Assembly (NCBI GenBank): GCA_934089275.1 | Contig: CAKOJJ010000009.1 | Coordinates: 1-46,500 of the forward strand | Source: an uncultured Bacilli bacterium | GTDB taxonomy: Bacteria > Bacillota_I > Bacilli_A > RF39 > UBA660 | Length of the DNA stretch: 46,500 bases | Reading direction: 5' to 3' | Shown here: in pieces, positions 43,045 to 46,500 of the stretch | How the letters are laid out: each line of letters opens with the position of its first letter | How positions within the stretch are numbered: position 1 is the stretch's first letter | Program-made: the position numbers and the translations under genes | The notes under the pieces: model-generated | The model's input: the letters and a program-made list of their open reading frames with translations, nothing else | Database searches by the model: none | Told to the model about the DNA's origin: nothing

Positions 43045-44286
43045 ATGAGAGAAATCATAGCTAGTATTGACGTTGGTAGTCATCTTATAAAACTTATAGT
43101 TGCTGAAATTCTTAATAATAAGATGAATATTTTATGTGCTTTAGAGGAAGAATCTCGCGGTGTAAAAAATGGTATGATTGTTGAACCTGTAGAAGTAGAA
43201 TATGCTTTAAAACGTTTGCTTAATCAAGCAGAAGAAAAATTAAATACACCAATTACAAAAGCTATTGTAAATGTTCCTGAAAGTGAAACTATCTTTAAAA
43301 TAGGAGAAGCAAGTTTAACAATAACTGAAGAAGATAAAGAAGTAACTGGAGAATATATTCAAAAGGTTTTACAAATGAGTGTAAAAGGTAATGTTGATGA
43401 AGGTTTTGATTTAGTTACAGTTATACCTATAATGTTTAAGGTTGATGATCGAAAAACAAAAATTCCAAAAGGAATGAAGGGAAATAGTTTATCAGTTAAA
43501 TCAGTAGTTATTTCATCTCCTAAAAAGGATATTTGTTTAATAGCTAAAAGTTTAGAAAAATGTGGAGTAGAAGTAAGTGATATAATGATACCTAGTATTG
43601 GAACATTTTTTGCACATAGAACCGAAGATATGGAAACCAATACAGGAGCTGTAATTGATATCGGTTATGATACAACTAAAGTAGCAATTATAAATAAAGG
43701 AATAATTATTAATAATTTAGTAATGGATACAGGAACAAAAAATATAGATAATGATATTTCTTTTGTATATAAATTAAGTTTAAAAGACGCGAGTAAAGTA
43801 AGAGAAGAACTTGGACTTGCTAGTAGAAAAAATGCTAGAGCTCAAGAAACTATGGAAATTGTTAATAATTTGGGAGAGAAAATAAAAATTGATCAATATG
43901 AATTATCAAGTTTAATGATGAGTAGACTTCATGAGATGTTAAATATTGTCAAGAACGAGATAAATTACTTAACAAAGAAAGAAATAAGTTATATAATAGT
44001 ATCTGGAGGATTGTCTGAACAACGTGACTTTGATATTGAAGTTGAAAGTGTGTTTGGACCGGTTGCTTTTATAGGAAAAAATGATTATATAGGAGCAAGA
44101 AATAATAAATTTGCCAGTTCAATTGGAATGATAAAATACTTTGATTCAAAATTGAAATTAAGAGATAAAGATTTTAGTGTATTTTCAGAAGATGACTTAG
44201 ATAATCTAGTAAGCAATGGCAATAAGAAAGCAATGACAGGAGATTCCATACTAGGAAAAGTATTTGGAATATTCTTTGATAATTAA
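43045..44286 (+). CDS. ftsA: Cell division protein FtsA
   Basis: A 413-residue actin-fold protein with phosphate-binding IASIDVGSHLIKLIV, the FtsA-specific 1C domain (GVKNGMIVEPVEVEYALKR), GAVIDIGYDTTK and YIIVSGGLSE. It anchors FtsZ to the membrane. The C-terminal amphipathic helix is GKVFGIFFDN. A TATAAT-like box (43014-43019) lies about 25 bases upstream of the ATG; GCAGG serves as ribosome site. It precedes ftsZ by 13 bases. Confidence 0.96.
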   Translation: MREIIASIDVGSHLIKLIVAEILNNKMNILCALEEESRGVKNGMIVEPVEVEYALKRLLNQAEEKLNTPITKAIVNVPESETIFKIGEASLTITEEDKEVTGEYIQKVLQMSVKGNVDEGFDLVTVIPIMFKVDDRKTKIPKGMKGNSLSVKSVVISSPKKDICLIAKSLEKCGVEVSDIMIPSIGTFFAHRTEDMETNTGAVIDIGYDTTKVAIINKGIIINNLVMDTGTKNIDNDISFVYKLSLKDASKVREELGLASRKNARAQETMEIVNNLGEKIKIDQYELSSLMMSRLHEMLNIVKNEINYLTKKEISYIIVSGGLSEQRDFDIEVESVFGPVAFIGKNDYIGARNNKFASSIGMIKYFDSKLKLRDKDFSVFSEDDLDNLVSNGNKKAMTGDSILGKVFGIFFDN

Positions 44287-44299
44287 GGAGAGTGTATTT

Positions 44300-45352
44300 A
44301 TGGACGGATTAAAAATGAATCAGATAGCAAAAATTAAAGTTGTCGGTGTTGGTGGAGCTGGAATGAACGCAGTTAACCGTATGATTAATGGTGGAGTTAA
44401 AAACGTTGAATTTGTTGTTGTTAATACAGATAAACAAGTGTTAGATGTATCTCCAGCAGAAACTAAGTTACAAATTGGAAAAAATGTTACTAATGGTTTA
44501 GGAGCAGGTGCTAATCCAGAAATTGGTAGAGAAGCAGCTATCGAAAGCAAAGATGAAATTCGCGCAGCACTTGACGGAGCCGATATGGTCTTCGTAACTT
44601 GTGGAATGGGTGGAGGAACAGGAACTGGAGCAAGTCCAATCGTTGCTGAAATCGCTCAAGATGTTGGAGCATTAACTGTTGGTATTGTAACAAAACCATT
44701 TAAATTTGAAGGAAATAGAAGAATGGAACAAGCTATTATTGGTGTTGATGAATTAAAAAAACACGTCGATTCATTAATAGTAATTCCAAATGATAAATTA
44801 AGAGATATAATTGACAAGAGTACTTCAATGCCAGATGCATTTAGAGAAGTAGATAATGTATTACATAGAGGAGTTCAATCAATTTCTGACTTAATTGCAG
44901 TTTCAGGTTTAATCAACCTAGACTTTGCAGATGTTAAAGCAGTAATGGAAAAACGTGGAAATGCTCTAATTGGAATTGGTCTTGCTACTGGTGAAAATAG
45001 AGCTATTGAAGCTGCTAAACAAGCAGTATCTAGTCCACTTCTTGAAACAAGCATTGTTGGTGCAACAGATGCAATCATAAATGTAACTGGTGGTAAATCA
45101 TTAACGTTATTTGAAGCTGAAGATGCTGCTGAAGTTGTAAGAGCGAGTGCTAATACAGATATTAATATTATATTTGGTGCTGTAATCAATGAAAACTTAG
45201 ATGATGAAGTAATTGTTACTGTTATAGCAACAGGATTTGATGATGATAAACCCGCAACAACAGGAACATCAGAAGAACCAAAAAAATCAATTAATATGAT
45301 GGATGACGAATTTGATATTCCACCATTCTTAAGAGATAGAGATAATATTTAG
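44300..45352 (+). CDS. ftsZ: Cell division protein FtsZ
   Basis: A 350-residue tubulin-fold GTPase: GVGGAGMNAVNRM, the signature GGGTGTGA, KPFKFEGNRRM, and the C-terminal peptide DDEFDIPPFLRDR that binds FtsA. It forms the division ring. ATG 44300 is chosen because AAGGAG lies 10 bases upstream; the longer frame from 44264 overlaps ftsA and adds a non-conserved stretch. The C-terminal linker is short. Confidence 0.98.
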   Translation: MDGLKMNQIAKIKVVGVGGAGMNAVNRMINGGVKNVEFVVVNTDKQVLDVSPAETKLQIGKNVTNGLGAGANPEIGREAAIESKDEIRAALDGADMVFVTCGMGGGTGTGASPIVAEIAQDVGALTVGIVTKPFKFEGNRRMEQAIIGVDELKKHVDSLIVIPNDKLRDIIDKSTSMPDAFREVDNVLHRGVQSISDLIAVSGLINLDFADVKAVMEKRGNALIGIGLATGENRAIEAAKQAVSSPLLETSIVGATDAIINVTGGKSLTLFEAEDAAEVVRASANTDINIIFGAVINENLDDEVIVTVIATGFDDDKPATTGTSEEPKKSINMMDDEFDIPPFLRDRDNI

Positions 45353-45377
45353 ATACACAAATGTGTATCTTTTTTTT
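45351..45377 (+). terminator. Terminator after ftsZ
   Basis: Stem AGATACAC/GTGTATCT with loop AAAT overlaps the stop codon; eight T follow. Confidence 0.9.
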
Positions 45378-45382
45378 GCTGT

Positions 45383-45465
45383 CAAAAAAGGTGTAAACAA
45401 GGAAGTAGTCCTTGAAAATCGGGGGGGGTATTATAAAATAAAAATGTAGAAAAGGTAGGTAAAAT
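45383..45465 (+). promoter_or_regulatory. Repeated promoter block with G8 tract, copy 3
   Basis: Closely matches copies 1 and 2. The inverted repeat CAAGGA-N5-TCCTTG (45398-45414) differs only in its loop (AGTAG rather than AGTTG), which weakens the possible -35 TTGTCC to TAGTCC but keeps TTGAAA (45412-45417). Eight G lie at 45421-45428. The arms are conserved while the loop is not, which hints that the palindrome matters. Confidence 0.7.
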
Positions 45466-46320
45466 ATGAAAAAGAGAAGTATGCTTATAGTAGCAATATT
45501 ACTGATGTCAATTGGCTTTGCAGCAGTATCAACAACATTAGTAATAAATGGAAATGCAAAAATAGGCGAAAATGAAGAAGATTTCAGTGTAATCTTCACA
45601 GCTGCAAGTATAGATGGAAAGGATGTATATAGTTCAGTAATAGATGATACAAAGAAGATAATAACATTTGAAACAAATGAATTAAAAACATTAAATCAAA
45701 CAAGTATACTAACATATGAAGTAACAAATAATTCAAGTAATTATGATGCAGAAGTAAGTGTAACATGTGTACCAAAGGAAGGAACAACAGCAAAATATAC
45801 AAGTATCAAAAATAAATTAGATAATGATGCAACAGTGGTTAAAGCAAAAGAAAGTTTAAATGGAACATTAACAGTAACATTAGACAAAACATCGTTAGAA
45901 GAAGTAAGTGAAGAATATACATGTAAGTTAGAATTTGATGCCGTAGAAAGAGATACATTAGGAGAAGAAATAACATACTATTATGCGTTTGGAGAGCCAA
46001 CGACATCAAGTACAACAGATTATACAACGTTAGAAAAAAAGGTATTTGCAAGATTAGGTTCAGATAACTCAAAAGCATTATGTATAAACTATAATGGACT
46101 ATTTTGTATCAAACCAAATGATTATGAAAATTCTGTTTCAGCATTAAAAGCACATTTTGGTGAATCAAATTGTGAATATAGTTCAGACAATAGCAATTTT
46201 GCTTGTAAAACATCTAGTTATAATTTGATGTCATATTCAAACGGAACTGTATATTTTGACTATTTGCCTCCAGTTAATGAAACATGTGAAATTTATGAAG
46301 GCTCTATTGAATGTAGTTAG
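45466..46320 (+). CDS. Third member of the secreted family, with a different C-terminus
   Basis: A 284-residue protein. Residues 1 to about 165 are almost identical to the genes at 138 and 38010 (same signal, same domain, ending GEEI). From YYYAFGEPTT onward the sequence is unrelated and has no WWLRSA or SPAFRIA ends. The new ~120 residues hold several cysteines (ALCINY, GLFCIK, SNCEY, FACKT, NETCEIYEGSIEC), suggesting disulphides as in extracellular or pilin-like domains. It shows that the promoter/N-terminal cassette is combined with alternative C-termini. Confidence 0.8.
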   Translation: MKKRSMLIVAILLMSIGFAAVSTTLVINGNAKIGENEEDFSVIFTAASIDGKDVYSSVIDDTKKIITFETNELKTLNQTSILTYEVTNNSSNYDAEVSVTCVPKEGTTAKYTSIKNKLDNDATVVKAKESLNGTLTVTLDKTSLEEVSEEYTCKLEFDAVERDTLGEEITYYYAFGEPTTSSTTDYTTLEKKVFARLGSDNSKALCINYNGLFCIKPNDYENSVSALKAHFGESNCEYSSDNSNFACKTSSYNLMSYSNGTVYFDYLPPVNETCEIYEGSIECS

Positions 46321-46343
46321 TTATAATTCAAAAGTATTATTTA

Positions 46344-46374
46344 AACAACGTAGAATTTTACGTTGTTTTTTTTA
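46344..46374 (+). terminator. Terminator after third family member
   Basis: Stem AACAACGTA/TACGTTGTT with a 6-base loop and a long T run. Confidence 0.9.
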
Positions 46375-46384
46375 TTTTCACGCA

Positions 46385-46412
46385 TAAAAAAACGGCTTTT
46401 TTTAAAAGTCGT
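46385..46412 (-). terminator. Terminator downstream of the tRNA gene (minus strand)
   Basis: Read on the minus strand, stem ACGACTTTT/AAAAGCCGT is followed by seven T, 13 bases past the tRNA 3' end. Confidence 0.8.
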
Positions 46413-46425
46413 CTTATTTTTATAT

Positions 46426-46500
46426 TGGTGACCCGTACGGGATTTGAACCCATGAATGCATGCGTGAAAGGCATGTGTGTTAAACCACTTCACCAACGGG
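46426..46500 (-). tRNA. tRNA-Glu (anticodon UUC), 5' end cut by window
   Basis: On the minus strand the gene folds as a tRNA. The anticodon stem CATGC/GCATG encloses loop CTTTCAC with anticodon TTC, which reads GAA/GAG. The T arm contains GGGTTCAAATCCC, and the 3' end is encoded as CCA. By pairing with the 3' acceptor strand, about two 5' bases lie beyond the window. Confidence 0.92.

Noticed and set aside
413..46078. Many open frames antisense to, or out of frame with, the main genes (for example 413-853 minus, 25827-26102 minus, 38285-38812 minus, 44875-45189 minus)
   Set aside because: They lie wholly inside well-supported genes, lack ribosome sites, and are low-complexity (Leu/Ile/Phe/Ser-rich) products of AT-rich codon composition.
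1..46500. A reverse transcriptase or template repeat of the inferred DGR inside the window
   Set aside because: No open frame shows reverse-transcriptase motifs and I saw no non-coding copy of the VR flanks on either strand; the DGR machinery, if real, is elsewhere.

Overview
The window reads as the chromosome of a very AT-rich, endospore-related Bacillota (Bacilli-like). The evidence is low GC throughout, strong Shine-Dalgarno sites, the Firmicute order mreC-mreD-spoIVFA-spoIVFB-rplU-prp-rpmA, an L27 with a Prp-cleaved N-terminal extension, and spoIVA and spoVIF homologues. No rRNA, CRISPR array, transposase or prophage gene was seen. Placing it among uncultured gut Bacilli is inference. Coding density is high and no gene-free gap exceeds about 210 bases.

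Layout. 1-1374: a secreted DUF6273-type variable protein behind an unusual poly-G promoter. 1428-7888: P-loop kinase, SPOR protein, radC, mreC, mreD, spoIVFA/spoIVFB-like pair, a DUF4143 ATPase, then L21 leader-rplU-prp-rpmA. 7944-18034: orphan protein, trmB, mtaB, LysM protein, an Ig-like anchored protein, def (minus strand), a beta-helix-like protein, miaA, a TasA-like plus DUF5305-like pair, spoVIF, NUDIX, and a Big-like surface protein. 18060-19584: HigB toxin with a HigA antitoxin fused to an ImmA/IrrE peptidase. 19703-24906: NatAB-like ABC exporter and two orphan proteins. 24938-29773: three tandem paralogous ECF sigma/anti-sigma modules. 29859-34397: spoIVA, then a CpsB/CpsD/Wzz tyrosine-phosphorylation module and an orphan. 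34515-37903: HU, VanY-like peptidase, folA, an oversized thyA. 37926-39236: second variable protein. 39251-41273: murT-gatD (minus strand). 41363-45377: two atypical kinases, ftsA, ftsZ. 45383-46320: third variable-family member. 46426-46500: tRNA-Glu (minus strand, cut by the window end).

The most striking system is the dispersed three-gene family at 55-1343, 37926-39203 and 45383-46320. All three share a nearly identical promoter block with an uninterrupted run of eight G between plausible -35 and -10 boxes, and a nearly identical secreted N-terminal region. Two of them end in a DUF6273/C-type-lectin-like domain whose last ~40 codons are far richer in GC than the rest of the gene. These codons differ between the copies in the way produced by a diversity-generating retroelement (DGR): first and second codon bases change while the third base (C or T) is kept, between conserved flanks. 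The third copy carries a different C-terminus. I infer a surface-protein family combining possible phase-variable expression with retroelement-driven hypervariation. The reverse transcriptase and template repeat are not in this window.

Other points worth attention: a GatD subunit lacking both catalytic residues; a thymidylate synthase with a ~100-residue insertion; three self-similar sigma modules sharing a promoter motif; and the operator-bearing HigB/HigA-ImmA/IrrE locus.
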